DNA of 64,000 nucleotides from NCBI RefSeq assembly GCF_000970305.1, contig NZ_CP009517.1, forward strand, positions 1,984,001 to 2,048,000, written 5' to 3'. Below, in pieces: positions 24,719-33,321 of this stretch. The notes beneath the pieces are model-generated. The model was not told the origin of the DNA, ran no database searches, and saw nothing but the letters and a program-made list of their open reading frames with translations. The number at the start of each line of letters is the position of its first letter. Position 1 is the first letter of the stretch. This DNA is from Methanosarcina barkeri 3. Its GTDB lineage: Archaea > Halobacteriota > Methanosarcinia > Methanosarcinales > Methanosarcinaceae. The position numbers were made by a program, and so were the translations under genes.

Positions 24719-25382
24719 ATTCAAGAAATTCAATAGCTTCTACGGTTCCATCACCAAATGAGGCATCTGTCACGTAATTGGCAGCCTCTTTTATCTTTTC
24801 GTCTCCGTTTGCGACAGCAATTCCAAAGCCTGAAGCTTCAAACATCTCTACGTCGTTTTCCGAATCTCCTATAGCTACGAAATCTTCAGCTTCAAGCCCC
24901 ATCATGCCTGCAAGTTTCTGGAGGCCGACCCCTTTGTTAATTTTCGTGCTCTTGAGATGGATGGCATATTTCGTATCAACCATTTCGATGTCCAGACTCT
25001 GGGTTTTGAGAAGAGCTCTGGCTTTTTCGAGATCAAAGTCCCTTCTGAGGGCAATCTCGGTTTTTCGGTATAAAGGGTCAAGTTTGGTGAGCTTGAAATA
25101 TTCGGAAAGAAAAGAATAGGCTTTCTCACATTCCTCAAGGCTTTCTTCAAAAGTGCCCTGCAAATCGAAGCGAACAGTAACAGCCCCTCCGTTTTCTGCG
25201 ATTACAGCTCCTTCCAGGCCGATAAGCCTTGAGGCTGTCCTTGCATAACACAGAGTATTTCCTGTAGCAAGCACGACAGGAATTTTAAGAGAACGAATCT
25301 TTTTCATGGCCCCCAGATGAAGTTCCCTTTTCTCGCAGGTGATTGTACCGTCAATGTCGGCAACGATAGCTTTGAATTTCAT
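24702..25382 (-). CDS. Phosphoglycolate phosphatase, archaeal HAD-IIB type
   Basis: 226 residues. HAD hydrolase that removes phosphate from 2-phosphoglycolate; Mg-dependent, cytoplasmic. Motif I VADIDGTIT (nucleophile D9, acid D11), motif II VLATGNT, the cap domain (about 80-155), motif III lysine in INKGVGLQKL and motif IV VAIGDSENDVEMFEASGFGI. Length and motif spacing match the archaeal family; other Cof-type sugar phosphatases are possible. The ATG at 25382 has an AGATAAAATG-like leader but no clear ribosome site. Next to radA on the same strand, separated by a hairpin. Confidence 0.9.
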   Translation of the reverse strand: MKFKAIVADIDGTITCEKRELHLGAMKKIRSLKIPVVLATGNTLCYARTASRLIGLEGAVIAENGGAVTVRFDLQGTFEESLEECEKAYSFLSEYFKLTKLDPLYRKTEIALRRDFDLEKARALLKTQSLDIEMVDTKYAIHLKSTKINKGVGLQKLAGMMGLEAEDFVAIGDSENDVEMFEASGFGIAVANGDEKIKEAANYVTDASFGDGTVEAIEFLESNGWI

Positions 25383-25398
25383 AAAAAAGATTGGGTAA

Positions 25399-25423
25399 GG
25401 GTAGATAAAATGTTTCCCTACCC
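25399..25423 (-). terminator. Possible terminator between radA and the phosphatase gene
   Basis: GGGTAG (25399-25404) pairs with CTACCC (25418-25423). On the minus strand the hairpin is followed, after a few bases, by TCTTTTTTAT. It lies downstream of radA and directly before the phosphatase start. Confidence 0.4.
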
Positions 25424-25548
25424 GCTTTGAATATGCCTATCATTTACGTATTGTTTACTTCAATGACACTTTCTTCTTTATACGCTTACTTCTTGATACG
25501 CTTGCTTCTTACTTTTACTGTATTTCACAGCTATTTCACAGCTACATT

Positions 25549-26526
25549 TCACTGGTCTGTGAGTCCGGCTGTAGTGACTGCGATAACAGCTTCTCCTTCT
25601 GGCAGGTTGGGAGAGTCCACCAGACGTATAATTCTTTTGTCTCCTTTGGATTTCCTCAGGTATAGCCTGAAAGTTGCTGTGTGTCCGACTACGTGGCCTC
25701 CGACAGGTCTTGTGGGATCACCGAAGAAAGCATCGGGTTTTGCCATTACCTGATTTGTTACAACCACGCAGGCATTGAATAAGTCCCCGAAGCGGAGCAG
25801 GCCGTGCATGTGCTTGTTGAGTTTTTGCTGCCGGTCAGCAAGGGTTCCCCTTCCCACATATTCAGCCCTGAAGTGAGCCATAAGCGAGTCAACAATCAGC
25901 AGACGAACGGGCTTTCCCATATCCCGAAGCTCGTTTGCAAGATCTGTTGCAGATTCGACAAGAAGGATCTGGTGATTGGAATTGTATGCTCTGGCGACAT
26001 GGATATTCTGGAGGAACTCTTCTGGATCAAGTTCCATGCCGTATTTCTCGGAAAGCCCTTTTACCATCTGGGCAATCCTTTCAGGTCTGAAAGTGTTTTC
26101 AGTGTCTATAATGATAACCGAACCGTTAAGCCCTCCATGTTCCCTGTCCATCTGGACATTAACTGCAAGCTGGTGGGCCAGTTGGGTCTTTCCTGAGCCG
26201 AATTCTCCGTACAGTTCGGTAATTGCCTGGGTTTCTATGCCCCCACCCATCATTTCATCAAATTCGGTACAACCGGTCGTCAGCTTGCCTACCATTTTCC
26301 GCCTTTCAAGCACGATGTCGCCGGTCTCAAAACCTCCTATATCAGCAGCTTGCCTTGCGGCATTGATGATTTTTGCAGCCGTTGATTCCCCGATTTCGGC
26401 TGTAGTTGCAAGTTCAGAAGGAGAGGCAACAGCCACTGCTTCAATAGTATTAAATCCAGCTTCTTTGAGTTTTTCTGCGGTTGCAGGGCCAACTCCGGGC
26501 AGCTCTTCGAGTGCTATTTCGCTCAT
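25549..26526 (-). CDS. radA: DNA repair and recombination protein RadA
   Basis: Archaeal RecA/Rad51 recombinase that forms filaments on single-stranded DNA and catalyses strand exchange. 325 residues from the chosen start [21 protein letters not shown]-terminal helix-hairpin-helix (1-60), Walker A GEFGSGKT at 107-114, Walker [13 protein letters not shown] (about 203-214), and the L2 region [20 protein letters not shown]. No intein. The ATG at 26526 has TTAGGAGAATTTGTA upstream; an in-frame ATG 57 bases earlier (26583) would cross this site and is rejected. Confidence 0.96.
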   Translation of the reverse strand: MSEIALEELPGVGPATAEKLKEAGFNTIEAVAVASPSELATTAEIGESTAAKIINAARQAADIGGFETGDIVLERRKMVGKLTTGCTEFDEMMGGGIETQAITELYGEFGSGKTQLAHQLAVNVQMDREHGGLNGSVIIIDTENTFRPERIAQMVKGLSEKYGMELDPEEFLQNIHVARAYNSNHQILLVESATDLANELRDMGKPVRLLIVDSLMAHFRAEYVGRGTLADRQQKLNKHMHGLLRFGDLFNACVVVTNQVMAKPDAFFGDPTRPVGGHVVGHTATFRLYLRKSKGDKRIIRLVDSPNLPEGEAVIAVTTAGLTDQ

Positions 26527-27343
26527 TACAAATTCTCCTAAGATGCACATGTTTGTATAAGGTGCATAACAGTTGCTCCACAATGGTTTTGAAGGTATAA
26601 ATAACTAGAGGAAGCGAGGTGAAAGTGTTTTACACCGCCTCTGAAACACGGTTATATTGCCGGGAAACCTGGCAAATAGAGGAGAAAAAGAAGAAGGTTT
26701 TTCTAGCACTTACATTTAAAAAACTAGCGCAAAACAGAGGAAAAAGAAGAGAAAAGAAAAAAGAAGAAATTAGGTTTTGTCAAAATTGATGAAAAGGCAT
26801 TAAAAGCGAAAAAATAGTTTAAAATGGCTTATTTAATCAAAAAATTGCACTTAGTACCTTTAAGTAACAACGCAAAATATAGATGAACATATAATTTAGT
26901 GATAAAAGGTTAATTAATGCTATATACTATTGATAAATTAGTACTTTATGTGATCTTTTTTTACAAATTGAATAAATATATAAATATTAATTATGTGTTG
27001 AAAATTTGAATAGGGCATTTTTCCTTATTACATAACTAAAAAGTACCATAGTTAAAATTATTGGCATTCCATTAAATCAAATTTAAACTGAGTTAAACAG
27101 ATTTTTTACAAAATAGATATTTTTTACCTAATGTTGTTGAAAAATAAGGAAACCTGCAAAAATGGTGGAGCCTTAAATGAGAAGAAAATGAGAAGAGAAA
27201 AGAGAGGAAAAAAAGAAGAAAAGAAAAAAGAAGACAAAAGAAGGAAAGTAGAAAAAAGAAGAAAAGAAAGAGAGTGAGCAAAAATTCCCAAAATACCGGA
27301 AAAAAACCAAAAATTCTTTTTACTTGGTGGATTATCACCAATC
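26527..27343. other. Long AT-rich intergenic region with polypurine tracts
   Basis: About 800 bases between divergent radA and coaD. Two purine-only stretches are notable: a loose one near 26680-26770 and a long one at 27176-27277 (about 100 bases of G and A with few exceptions). The rest is very AT-rich. The frames that cross it are compositional and not genes. Confidence 0.55.
27324..27341 (+). promoter_or_regulatory. Hairpin overlapping the coaD ribosome site
   Basis: TTGGTG (27324-27329) pairs perfectly with CACCAA (27336-27341), two bases before the coaD ATG. The 5' arm contains GGTGG, the only ribosome-site-like sequence for this gene, so the hairpin could control translation. Confidence 0.45.
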
Positions 27344-27829
27344 ATGCCAAAGGTCGCAGTCGGCGGTACGTTTCAGTATTTTCATGACGGTCACGCCAAA
27401 CTGATTGAAAAAGCATTTGAAATAGCAAAGGATGGAAAAGTCCACATAGGACTTACCTCGGACGAGATGCTAAGCAAAAGTCACAGCGTCGATAATTATG
27501 AGAAAAGGAGAACCTTGCTGCTGCAGTACATAAAAGAAATGGGAATTCCGGATGACAGATATGAAATCACAAAGCTGAATGATCCTTACGGCCCTGCTCT
27601 CGAAGAGGACTTCGATTACATAATTGTCTCTCCTGAGACTTATCCGGTCGCTCTCAAGATGAACCGTATCAGGGAAGAAAAAGGAAAGAAGCCCCTTAAA
27701 ATTGAATACGTTGAATATGTAATGGCTGAAGATGGAAGCCCGATCTCCTCGACAAGGATTGCAAACGGAGAGATTGACAGGCATGGTAAACTGAAAAAGA
27801 ACATTAAGCATTGTAACACTAAGAACTGA
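27344..27829 (+). CDS. coaD: Phosphopantetheine adenylyltransferase, archaeal type
   Basis: Transfers AMP to 4'-phosphopantetheine to give dephospho-CoA. 161 residues; the archaeal/eukaryotic-like family. Nucleotidyl-transferase signature HDGH (H14-H17) in GGTFQYFHDGHAKLI, and the ISSTRI motif (about 131-136) that closes the active site. Cytoplasmic. The ATG at 27344 is the only sensible start: the conserved MPKVAVGGTF begins there. GGTGG in a small hairpin is the likely ribosome site. Followed after 155 bases by a conserved hypothetical gene. Confidence 0.94.
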   Translation: MPKVAVGGTFQYFHDGHAKLIEKAFEIAKDGKVHIGLTSDEMLSKSHSVDNYEKRRTLLLQYIKEMGIPDDRYEITKLNDPYGPALEEDFDYIIVSPETYPVALKMNRIREEKGKKPLKIEYVEYVMAEDGSPISSTRIANGEIDRHGKLKKNIKHCNTKN

Positions 27830-27906
27830 GCACCAAGAACTGAGCATTAAGTATTTACTACTATTAAACAGTTAGACTCTCCATTACGATTATATTAAAT
27901 TAGCTA

Positions 27907-27970
27907 TAAGTCAGGACAGAACTAAGTCAGGACAGAACTAAGTCAGGACAGAACTAAGTCAGGACAGAAC
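27907..27970. repeat. 16-bp minisatellite, four perfect copies
   Basis: Unit TAAGTCAGGACAGAAC at 27907, 27923, 27939 and 27955, all identical. It ends 14 bases before the ATG of the next gene, so copy number sets the leader length there. A shorter direct repeat (AAGAACTGAGCA) is present twice at 27823-27850. Confidence 0.95.
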
Positions 27971-27984
27971 TATGAAGTGATAAT

Positions 27985-28317
27985 ATGCCCAGAGAATTTA
28001 CACAGAAGGACATTGAGATTTTTAACAAGCTTGCTCCTGAAGCCAGAGGAAGTATAACTTCCAGGGAAGCAGGACACCAGTTTCCCTTTATCCTGCGACC
28101 GGTCTCACATAAGTTTGCAGAATCTTCTGAAGATTTTAGAAAAAGACTGGAGAGGCTAAACCCCGAAGAACTTGATTATCTTGTAGGGCTTGCCCTTGAA
28201 GGAAAGGAGGATGTTCAGTCCCTGGACGAAGATTTTGAAGAGCTAGTTACAGTTGTTACCGAAAAGCTGTCCCCTGAGAGGGCAAAGCAGCTAAAGGACT
28301 TTGTGGGAATTTTCTGA
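27985..28317 (+). CDS. Conserved hypothetical protein, 110 residues
   Basis: Not recognised beyond a conserved archaeal hypothetical. All-helical, highly charged: MPREFTQKDIEIFNKLAPEA, a central ITSREAGHQFPFILRPVSHK and a helical C-terminus with LNPEELDYLVGLALEGKEDV. No cysteines, signal or membrane helix, so cytoplasmic. Normal codon use and a GAAGTGATA ribosome site support it as real. The next gene (endonuclease IV-like) begins 14 bases after its stop, so the two are probably one operon, which hints at a DNA-repair or nucleic-acid role. Confidence 0.8.
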   Translation: MPREFTQKDIEIFNKLAPEARGSITSREAGHQFPFILRPVSHKFAESSEDFRKRLERLNPEELDYLVGLALEGKEDVQSLDEDFEELVTVVTEKLSPERAKQLKDFVGIF

Positions 28318-28331
28318 TAGGATAGTTAAAA

Positions 28332-29165
28332 ATGACCTCGAAAGATCTGCTTTTCGGAACCGGAGGAGTTCCGAGAAGCACAAAAGGAACAAGCAGCATA
28401 TCAGGAATCAAACGGATCAGGGAGCTTGGCCTTGATTGTATGGAGCTTGAGTTTGTCCAGGGAGTGCGCATGGGCGAAAAAGGGGCGAAAAACGTTCTGG
28501 AAACTGCAAATAAAGAAGAAGTAGCCCTGAGTGTCCATGCCCCCTATTACATCAACCTGAATTCTTATGAAGAAGAAAAATTAAAAGCTAGCCTGGAAAG
28601 GATTTACGAGGCAGCAAAAGTAGGCAGCCTCTGCGGAGCCGAATCGATTGTACTGCATGCCGGATTTTACCAGAAAAGTACCAAAAAGCACACCTTTGAG
28701 AATATATCAAAAGCCCTGAAAGAGCTTACCGGACAACTCAGGGACGAAGGAATCCAGGCAGTCCTGCGTCCTGAAACTATGGGTAAGCGTACGCAGTTCG
28801 GAACGCTTGAAGAAGTGCTTGCATTGAGTGCCGAAATTGAAGGCGTTATGCCTTGCCTTGATTTTTGCCATCTGCACGCAAGAGAAGGTAAAGAAAACTC
28901 TTACTCCGAGTTTACGGAAATTCTATCAAGAGTGGAAGAAAGCCTTGGAAAACAAGGGCTTTCGAATATGCACATGCATATCTCAGGAGTCGAATACGGC
29001 ACGAACGGAGAAAAGAGACACCTAACTTTAAAAGAATCTGACTTAAATTATCCCGAACTTATGAAAGTCTTAAAAGAATTCAAAGCTCAAGGAAGAGTAA
29101 TACTTGAGAGCCCTATTCTTGAAGAAGACGCGCTTATGCTGAGAAAGCTTTATAACGAGATATAA
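28332..29165 (+). CDS. Endonuclease IV-like AP endonuclease (TIM barrel)
   Basis: 277 residues. AP endonuclease family 2 TIM-barrel: LLFGTGGVPRST (N-term), VALSVHAPYYINLNS (metal His), AESIVLHAGFYQ (His), VLRPETMGKRTQFGTLEEVL (Glu), MPCLDFCHLHAREG (Asp and His), MHMHISGVEYG (His-x-His-type site) and VILESPILEEDALML (Glu). The zinc ligands of Nfo are all matched by position. Likely cleaves DNA at abasic sites. Co-transcribed with the upstream hypothetical gene by spacing (14 bases). Confidence 0.87.
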   Translation: MTSKDLLFGTGGVPRSTKGTSSISGIKRIRELGLDCMELEFVQGVRMGEKGAKNVLETANKEEVALSVHAPYYINLNSYEEEKLKASLERIYEAAKVGSLCGAESIVLHAGFYQKSTKKHTFENISKALKELTGQLRDEGIQAVLRPETMGKRTQFGTLEEVLALSAEIEGVMPCLDFCHLHAREGKENSYSEFTEILSRVEESLGKQGLSNMHMHISGVEYGTNGEKRHLTLKESDLNYPELMKVLKEFKAQGRVILESPILEEDALMLRKLYNEI

Positions 29166-29394
29166 TTTTGATTTTATATCTTTTTAAAATTTCCTGGGCG
29201 CTCATAAACCAAAAAGATATATCAAAATTCCGGATAAAATTAACACAAAATTTTTATTTTTTGCTTAAAGCCTTTAGATAAAAACTTACAGGTAAAAAGA
29301 GATTAATATGTACTTGGCGTTGCAAGCACATATAGTTAAGTAATGTTTAAAGACGCATTCTTAACAAATACAAAGCAACGGCAATTCCCATATT

Positions 29395-29679
29395 TTATTG
29401 AATTCCGCTCCAACTGTATTGTTTACCACTATACTCGTGCTCGCCCTTTGACTTCCTGTGCTTTGCTAAATACTTTTCTTTGTGTTTAATCACCAGGTAG
29501 ACACCAGCCAGGCCCACAAGAGTGTAGATCAACCGTGAGATTAAGGATCTCTTCCCAAATATAGCTGCTACCAGATTAAAGTTCAGTAGCCCTACAAGAC
29601 CCCAGTTAAGAGCTCCTACAATCGTTAACAGCTTAGACGGAACATACAGATTATCCGGTATATTATGCATTTTATGCAT
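29395..29679 (-). CDS. DUF378 family membrane protein
   Basis: 94 residues from the ATG at 29677-29679, which has GGAGG nine bases upstream; an earlier in-frame ATG at 29697 has no site. Two membrane helices: LLTIVGALNWGLVGLLNFNL (about 11-30) and LIYTLVGLAGVYLVI (about 42-56), with a positively charged C-terminus. The ALNWGLVGL motif is the DUF378 signature; function is unknown. Isolated, with 310 bases of noncoding sequence upstream. Confidence 0.85.
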   Translation of the reverse strand: MHKMHNIPDNLYVPSKLLTIVGALNWGLVGLLNFNLVAAIFGKRSLISRLIYTLVGLAGVYLVIKHKEKYLAKHRKSKGEHEYSGKQYSWSGIQ

Positions 29680-29697
29680 CTTTCCAAACCTCCCCAT

Positions 29698-30007
29698 TGA
29701 AATAGAGCATTCACAAAAAACAGATCATTTTTTCTGACTGGAAGATTCCAGACTTTCAGATGATCCAGTTACTTGCTCTAGTAAACACAATGTTGGAGCT
29801 AAAATGTTATGAATCTATTCCTTAACCCGGATATCTGGTGTAAAAAGAATGAATTTCTATATACCCATTGATTGAAGCGTACTCAAAATAAGCTGGTTAA
29901 TTAACTTCTTCTCATCGGAGGATAACTGTTTACATAGCCTATAAGGAGTATTGCCAATATGAGGAAGTTAGCAAATACCCACTAGAAAGCAAAGAGCCTT
30001 TGTTTAC
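29698..30007. other. Intergenic region with one dispersed element
   Basis: No gene. A copy of the TACCCACT...AAAGAGCC element lies at 29976-29998, just downstream of the cbiO stop, so it may act as a 3' element for that operon. Confidence 0.45.
29976..29998. repeat. Dispersed element TACCCACT...AAAGAGCC
   Basis: Sequence TACCCACTAGAAAGCAAAGA then GCC. Related to 13457-13480 and to the left end of the insertion at 53018. Confidence 0.5.
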
Positions 30008-31369
30008 TCACACTTTAAGCGTTTCATGGCTGTCACCTGTCTCTTCGAGCCATTCACAGCCTTCGTCTCGGTTAACAACTCCAACGGTAAACTCTATTCC
30101 GCTTGTTTCCACATATTCCTTTATTCTCTTAAAGGCATGGTCTACCATCCCGCCAGCTGTAAGGATAAGGCAACGTTTTCCACAAAGTGCTGTCAGGATA
30201 GTTTTGTCTATAACACCTGAGGAAATATCCAACCTGATTCCGTCCTGTTCAGCAAGAATTTTACTTTTCTTACCCATTGCTCCAACAAAAATAATTTCTC
30301 CTTCCTTAAGGATTTGTTTTAATTCTGACAGGGAATAGTTGTCAGTATCATAAATCAGGATTCCACCGGCTTTGATTCCCTTACGTTTTAACTCAACAAT
30401 AGCCCTTCCGTCTGGATGAATATGCAGTACGGTAGCGTTAACAGCCTCATAAGGAGAGTGAGTCGCATATTGCCCGTACATAATCCCTAAGTTCAGATTG
30501 TCTCCTTCTTTGACTCCTGGAGGGACATCAACCCATATAAGATCAATAGGTTTTAAAGTATTGACAAGTTCGGGTATGGTTTTTGGGGAATTATCACCAG
30601 ATGCAAGCCCCCTCCTTTCGATTTCATGGTAGATCTCAAGGGTGGTAGGCTGACGGAGTCCCGCTTTTTTGAGGAGTTCGGGTTCTTTGAAAACCTCCGC
30701 CGGTGTGCCCTGTCCTATGATTTTGCTGTTTGACAGGAGGAACACATAGTCGGACCAGCGATATGCAAGGTCCACATCATGCGTAGAGATAATAATAGTG
30801 CTCCCAAACTGGTTAAATTCGTTAAGCAAATCCATTATTTCATCGGCGCCAACAGGATCCAGGTTTGAGAGAGGTTCGTCAAGGATAATCACTTCAGGCT
30901 CCATCGCCATAATTCCGGCAATTGCAACTCGCTTTTTCTGCCCTCCGCTGAGGTGATGGGGAGGTTTGTCCTTCAAGCGAGAGAGTCCTACCTGCTCAAG
31001 AGCTTTCTGCACGCATGAGTCTACCCTTTCTTTTGAATAACCCAGGTTCGCTGGCCCGAAAGCTACATCCTGGTATACCGTGGGGGCAAATATCTGGTCA
31101 TCGGAGTTTTGAAAAACTATTCCTATGGATTTCCTGATGTCCCTTAATGACTTTGAATCATACTTGAATGGAACGCCGTGAAAAAGAACATCTCCCTGAG
31201 CTGGTTTAAGCGTCCCGTTTAAAAGCAGGAAAAGTGTAGACTTACCTGAACCATTCTGTCCTACAAAAGCAACCTTTTTTCCTTTTTTAATTTCAAGATT
31301 CAGATCCTGAACAGCCACTGTTCCGTCAGGGTAAATATATTTAAGATCCCTGGCTTCAAGAATAATCAT
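30008..31369 (-). CDS. cbiO: Cobalt/nickel ECF transporter ATPase CbiO with C-terminal extension
   Basis: ATPase of a cobalt (or nickel) energy-coupling-factor importer, on the cytoplasmic face. 453 residues, against about 270-290 for ordinary CbiO. The first 280 are a full ABC domain: Walker [10 protein letters not shown] (37-45), Q-loop [10 protein letters not shown], signature LSGGQKKR (140-147), Walker B VIILDEP and H-loop STHD. The last about 170 residues are an added domain ([20 protein letters not shown], then [20 protein letters not shown] and [20 protein letters not shown]) that I do not recognise; it might be regulatory or metal-sensing. Starts 11 bases after cbiQ. Confidence 0.92.
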   Translation of the reverse strand: MIILEARDLKYIYPDGTVAVQDLNLEIKKGKKVAFVGQNGSGKSTLFLLLNGTLKPAQGDVLFHGVPFKYDSKSLRDIRKSIGIVFQNSDDQIFAPTVYQDVAFGPANLGYSKERVDSCVQKALEQVGLSRLKDKPPHHLSGGQKKRVAIAGIMAMEPEVIILDEPLSNLDPVGADEIMDLLNEFNQFGSTIIISTHDVDLAYRWSDYVFLLSNSKIIGQGTPAEVFKEPELLKKAGLRQPTTLEIYHEIERRGLASGDNSPKTIPELVNTLKPIDLIWVDVPPGVKEGDNLNLGIMYGQYATHSPYEAVNATVLHIHPDGRAIVELKRKGIKAGGILIYDTDNYSLSELKQILKEGEIIFVGAMGKKSKILAEQDGIRLDISSGVIDKTILTALCGKRCLILTAGGMVDHAFKRIKEYVETSGIEFTVGVVNRDEGCEWLEETGDSHETLKV

Positions 31370-31380
31370 AATCTTTTACC

Positions 31381-32163
31381 TCAGACAATAGATACGTTTT
31401 TTGTTAGATAAAGAAGTGCAAAAGTAAGGAAAAAATAGGCTGAAGTAAGAAGCAGTTCAAGGGCTCCTACAGGCCTGTGCACTTCGAAAAGAGCCATTTT
31501 TCCATCATAACATCTTGAATTCATGGCAAGAAAGAGTTTGTCTCCCTGTTCCCAGGAGCGGACGAAAAGAGTACTCGCAAGCATACCCAGTGAATGAATA
31601 GACCGTCTGAAACTCGAGTACCCTAGCCTTACACTCTGGGCATACCTGATAGCAAGTGCCATGTCAAGAAAGACGAAGATATAACGGTAAATCAACATGG
31701 AGAGTTCTATAAAAACCTCAGGAAGCCTGGAAGCTTTAAGCACTGCAAAAAGCTCGATCATCGGTGTTGTCAGCGCCAGGAAATAGAGGCAGCACATACC
31801 GCTGATCGATCTTGCAAGTACGAGAAGGGCAAGTTCAAGCCCGTCTTTCCTTACCGTTAGGGGATACCCCATAAGTTTGAAGGACATTAATTCCTGCCCC
31901 GAACCTGAGAAAAAGGCAATTATAAGGATACCAACTACTGCAAAACCTACCGGTGCAAGCAAAAGTTTCAGGTACAATTTTAAAGGAGCTCGGCCGAGAG
32001 CAACTGATGTAAAGCTCATACATAGGGCTATGAAAAGAGGAGGAAACGGAGATGTGGAAGAAACTCCGACAAGTAGCCCGAAAAGGACTATTGTCAGTTT
32101 TAACCAGTTGTTTCTATGCCTTAAAGGGCTCATAAGGGCGTAGTCATCAAGAATATTGGTCAT
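31381..32163 (-). CDS. cbiQ: Cobalt/nickel ECF transporter transmembrane protein CbiQ
   Basis: 260-residue T-component of the CbiMNQO importer. Five to six membrane helices (for example LKLTIVLFGLLVGVSSTSPF, LLAPVGFAVVGILIIAFFSG). Two conserved Ala-Arg-Gly-like coupling motifs are represented by LVLARSISGMCCLYFLALTT and MALAIRYAQSVRLGYSSF. The signature RSWEQGDKLFLAMNSRCYDG near the C-terminus is typical of CbiQ. Start ATG at 32163 with a weak GGGTTCCC site. Separated from cbiN by 112 bases containing a strong hairpin, unlike the tight cbiQ-cbiO junction. Confidence 0.93.
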   Translation of the reverse strand: MTNILDDYALMSPLRHRNNWLKLTIVLFGLLVGVSSTSPFPPLFIALCMSFTSVALGRAPLKLYLKLLLAPVGFAVVGILIIAFFSGSGQELMSFKLMGYPLTVRKDGLELALLVLARSISGMCCLYFLALTTPMIELFAVLKASRLPEVFIELSMLIYRYIFVFLDMALAIRYAQSVRLGYSSFRRSIHSLGMLASTLFVRSWEQGDKLFLAMNSRCYDGKMALFEVHRPVGALELLLTSAYFFLTFALLYLTKNVSIV

Positions 32164-32231
32164 AGGGAACCCACAGATTGGTGAATGAGACTAAAAATGG
32201 ATATTAAAAATAAAAAGCAAAAGATAAAAAC

Positions 32232-32254
32232 TTTCCTCCCATTGAGGGAGGAAA
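32232..32254 (-). terminator. Hairpin between cbiN and cbiQ (attenuator or processing site)
   Basis: TTTCCTCCC (32232-32240) pairs perfectly with GGGAGGAAA (32246-32254) around a 5-base loop. On the minus strand it is followed by GTTTTTATCTTTTGC and more T-rich sequence, as in an intrinsic terminator. It lies 22 bases after cbiN and would reduce cbiQO relative to cbiMN. Confidence 0.65.
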
Positions 32255-32275
32255 CAAACATGGTGGAAGAAAAGA

Positions 32276-32617
32276 TTATAGAGAGTGTCTGTCACCCTCG
32301 GATTTACTTTTTCCTTTGTATCCTAGCTTATTTTCATAGTTTTTTTTGGCCCTGTAATAGCCAAAGAAGTATCCGATAACTCCTGCACCTATGGCTGCCT
32401 GCAGAGCAAAAAGCAAGCTTTCAATTTCGCCGCTTGGAGGTTCCCAGATAGGCTCTGCTATAGGTTTGTAAGTCCCGCCTGTAATTTCCTCAATAACACC
32501 CTCAGGTTTGTCGTCAGCTCCGCCATATTCGGCATTTGTGGTCGAAGATATGTAAATAAACTGAGCTACAAATATAAGGAGGATAGCAAGTACAATAAGC
32601 TCCAGTTTTCTACTCAT
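32276..32617 (-). CDS. cbiN: Cobalt/nickel transport protein CbiN
   Basis: 113-residue small membrane subunit of the metal importer. N-terminal helix (MSRKLELIVLAILLIFVAQF), an exported loop with TNAEYGGADDKPEGVIEEIT and YKPIAEPIWEPPSGEIESLL, and a second helix (FALQAAIGAGVIGYFFGYYR) with a basic cytoplasmic tail. Two helices and an acidic loop are the CbiN pattern; it helps CbiM load the metal. Overlaps cbiM by four bases (ATGA), so translation is coupled. A hairpin lies just downstream. Confidence 0.93.
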   Translation of the reverse strand: MSRKLELIVLAILLIFVAQFIYISSTTNAEYGGADDKPEGVIEEITGGTYKPIAEPIWEPPSGEIESLLFALQAAIGAGVIGYFFGYYRAKKNYENKLGYKGKSKSEGDRHSL

Positions 32618-33321
32618 GCAGAAAGCCCCCTGATCTTTCGGACAACGGAATCTTCAAGTACCTTCATTTCAACAAGGATATCACTTTTTACCTCAATTAC
32701 ATATTTGAAGAGCAAAGCACTGACAGCACCTTCTATTATTGCCAGGGGCACCTGGGTAATTGCGAAGATTGCAACAAACTTGCTGAACGAACTGAGGAAA
32801 CCTGCAACGGAAAGTACGTCTCCTGCAGGAAATGCAAGAGCAAGCTCGGTAGAAGTTACAATATAAGTAGCCCAGTCTCCAAAGGTCGCAGCCAGAAATA
32901 CAACTAAATAGAAGTTAAGTTTGGCCTTCATTCCAGCCTTATAGATAAGGTACGACACTACCGGACCCACAATGCCCATAGAGAAGACATTTGCCCCCAG
33001 GGTTGTCAAGCCACCATGTGCAAGGAAGAGAGCTTGATAGATAAGTACAATTGTTGAGAGAACCGCAGTAATAGCAGGCCCAAACATAATTGCACCAATG
33101 CCTGTTCCTGTAGGGTGAGAACAGCTTCCGGTAACCGAAGGCATTTTCAGTGAAGAAAGTACGAAAATAAATGCACCTGCAACGGCAAGTAAAGGTAAAA
33201 TTTCTCGTTTTTCTTTCACTAACTTGTTCAGTTTGTAAATACCTAATGCAATAACTGGTATTGATATTGCAAACCACACTATACACCAAATAGCAGGTAA
33301 AAACCCTTCCATTATATGCAT
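32614..33321 (-). CDS. cbiM: Cobalt/nickel transport protein CbiM (substrate-binding subunit)
   Basis: 235 residues from the chosen start. The mature N-terminus MHIMEGFLP is the metal-binding Met-His element of CbiM/NikM, so the ATG at 33319-33321 is required; the site GGTGATCC is upstream. An in-frame start 36 bases earlier would destroy this. Seven membrane helices; GSCSHPTGTGIGAIMFGP and LAHGGLTTLGANVFSMGIVG carry the conserved histidines that bind the metal. Whether it prefers cobalt or nickel cannot be told from the sequence. First gene of cbiMNQO. Confidence 0.94.
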   Translation of the reverse strand: MHIMEGFLPAIWCIVWFAISIPVIALGIYKLNKLVKEKREILPLLAVAGAFIFVLSSLKMPSVTGSCSHPTGTGIGAIMFGPAITAVLSTIVLIYQALFLAHGGLTTLGANVFSMGIVGPVVSYLIYKAGMKAKLNFYLVVFLAATFGDWATYIVTSTELALAFPAGDVLSVAGFLSSFSKFVAIFAITQVPLAIIEGAVSALLFKYVIEVKSDILVEMKVLEDSVVRKIRGLSA

